Part shown: piece by piece, positions 7,025 through 7,639 of the stretch
Position numbering within the stretch: the first letter of the stretch is position 1
Layout: each line of letters opens with the position of its first letter
Origin: an uncultured Duncaniella sp.
GTDB lineage: Bacteria; Bacteroidota; Bacteroidia; Bacteroidales; Muribaculaceae
DNA length: 7,639 bases
Direction of reading: 5' to 3'
Assembly (NCBI GenBank): GCA_910578615.1
Contig: CAJTRI010000021.1
Location: 1-7,639, forward strand
Made by a program: the position numbers and the translations under genes
The notes under the pieces: model-generated
Seen by the model: the letters and a program-made list of their open reading frames with translations, nothing else
Told to the model about the DNA's origin: nothing
Databases searched by the model: none

Positions 7025-7030
7025 AATATA
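7023..7030 (-). promoter_or_regulatory. candidate -7 promoter element of the nuo operon
   Basis: The minus strand reads TATATTTG followed by C, matching the Bacteroides primary sigma factor -7 consensus TAnnTTTG. It would place the transcription start about 100 bases before nuoA. No TTTG -33 element is visible at the usual spacing of about 19 bases; the nearest TTG (7043-7045) is too close, so this is a half-supported promoter. No equal match was seen elsewhere in the 202-base gap or in the nuoH-atpD gap. Confidence 0.45.
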
Positions 7031-7049
7031 GAAATTTTTCTTCAATTCC

Positions 7050-7117
7050 CCCTCTTTTAATCCAACTATTTTTAAGAGGGATATGGATATTTGTCATCAC
7101 ACATCCCTCCGGGATAT
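7050..7117 (-). repeat. alternating inverted-repeat arms after the outer-membrane protein gene
   Basis: Four related arms lie just after the stop codon at 7119: CCCTCTT (7050-7056), AAGAGGGATAT (7074-7084), ATCCCTC (7103-7109) and GGGATAT (7111-7117). Arms 1 and 2 form a 7-pair stem with a 17-base loop. Arms 2 and 3 form a different 7-pair stem (GAGGGAT/ATCCCTC). Arms 3 and 4 form a tight 5-pair stem with a 3-base loop. These pairings exclude one another in part. One of them may end or stabilise the upstream transcript, but no U-run follows any stem, so an intrinsic terminator is not established. Confidence 0.4.
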
Positions 7118-7118
7118 T

Positions 7119-7639
7119 TCAGAAATTATAGCCGACGGAAATCTGGAATGCGTTCCACTGGTTATCCATAAGTTCAGCCACATCACGGACTCCCCACTGG
7201 TACTGCCATCCGATCACATAACGGCTTGCATGGGTGTAGGACATTCCGAGTCCGATACCATACTGCCAACGATGAAAACCGTTGTCGGAAAACAGATTGA
7301 CCTTTGACTTGTCAAACGATTCTTGGTCCCGCAATTTCAGCCCCATCTTACCGTAAACACCGACACCGAAATAAGGTCCGGCAAATATCTGGAGATCAGA
7401 TTCCGGAGTAAAACGAAGATGATATGACGCATATACCGGAAGTTCCAGAAAATTGACAGCAAATGCCAAAGAGGACTTAACACCCATAATGTCGCCGACT
7501 GTCATCTCTCCATCTCTCTTTGCGCCCTTCATAGTGAAGAAAAGACCAGAATTGATTGAAAAACTCTTTATAAGGTTGACATCCACCTCCGCACCAACAG
7601 CAATCCCCTTTCGGTCACCAAAAAGCCCGCTGCCTTTTC
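7119..7639 (-). CDS. outer-membrane beta-barrel protein, C-terminal part (cut by window edge)
   Basis: The frame runs off the right edge, so only the last 172 codons are seen. A GTG at 7586 is not needed as a start, since coding continues upstream as SGLFGDRKGIAVGAEVDV. Alternating polar and hydrophobic residues with many Gly and aromatic residues, and a final Phe (NAFQISVGYNF), fit an outer-membrane barrel ending in a BAM recognition strand. The pattern NFLELPVYASYHLRF, then DLQIFAGPYFGVGVYGK and QYGIGLGMSYTHASRYVIGW, is typical of the small PorT-like/OMP_b-brl barrels common in Bacteroidota. Any signal peptide is outside the window. Substrate and role are unknown; many relatives are annotated only as porin-family. 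It lies 202 bases upstream of nuoA on the same strand, with a likely promoter between them, so it is probably a separate transcription unit. Confidence 0.8.
   Translation of the reverse strand, partial: KGSGLFGDRKGIAVGAEVDVNLIKSFSINSGLFFTMKGAKRDGEMTVGDIMGVKSSLAFAVNFLELPVYASYHLRFTPESDLQIFAGPYFGVGVYGKMGLKLRDQESFDKSKVNLFSDNGFHRWQYGIGLGMSYTHASRYVIGWQYQWGVRDVAELMDNQWNAFQISVGYNF

Noticed and set aside
7119..7586. Complete 155-residue gene starting at GTG 7586
   Set aside because: The same frame remains open and barrel-like up to the window edge, so the GTG is most likely internal.
1..7639. tRNA or rRNA genes, CRISPR arrays, insertion sequences, phage genes
   Set aside because: No cloverleaf or rRNA-like stretch, spaced direct repeats, transposase or integrase motifs were seen; the window is almost wholly respiratory genes.

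Overview
This window looks like a Bacteroidales chromosome (phylum Bacteroidota), most likely a gut relative of Bacteroides or Muribaculaceae. The evidence is a fused NuoCD, a nuo cluster with no nuoE/F/G beside it, an F1Fo cluster that starts beta-epsilon-a-c, a signal-peptide-bearing a subunit, a very short epsilon subunit, weak or absent Shine-Dalgarno sequences, and a TAnnTTTG-type promoter element. The family-level placement is an inference; the phylum is fairly secure.

Every supported gene lies on the minus strand, so transcription runs from high to low coordinates. From the right edge: (1) the 3' part of an outer-membrane beta-barrel gene (7119 to beyond 7639); (2) a 202-base intergenic region holding a candidate promoter element, a long bulged hairpin, a short palindrome and a set of mutually pairing repeat arms; (3) nuoA-nuoB-nuoCD-nuoH (6916 to 3130); (4) after only 72 bases, atpD-atpC-atpB and the first codons of atpE (3057 to the left edge). 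All plus-strand open frames are antisense shadows of these genes, and no stretch over 300 bases lacks a gene.

Together the genes encode parts of two energy-coupling machines. NuoA, B, CD and H belong to the quinone-reducing peripheral arm and the proton-channel heel of respiratory complex I, which pumps protons while reducing menaquinone. AtpD, C, B and E belong to the ATP synthase that spends the resulting proton gradient.

The most striking point is the layout. In Bacteroidales nuoH is normally followed by nuoI, J, K, L, M and N. Here the ATP synthase genes follow directly, with all frames intact and no visible remnant of nuoI. Either the atp operon has been placed inside or behind a split nuo operon, giving one long respiratory/ATP-synthase transcription unit, or the assembly is misjoined there. 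The window cannot decide between these.
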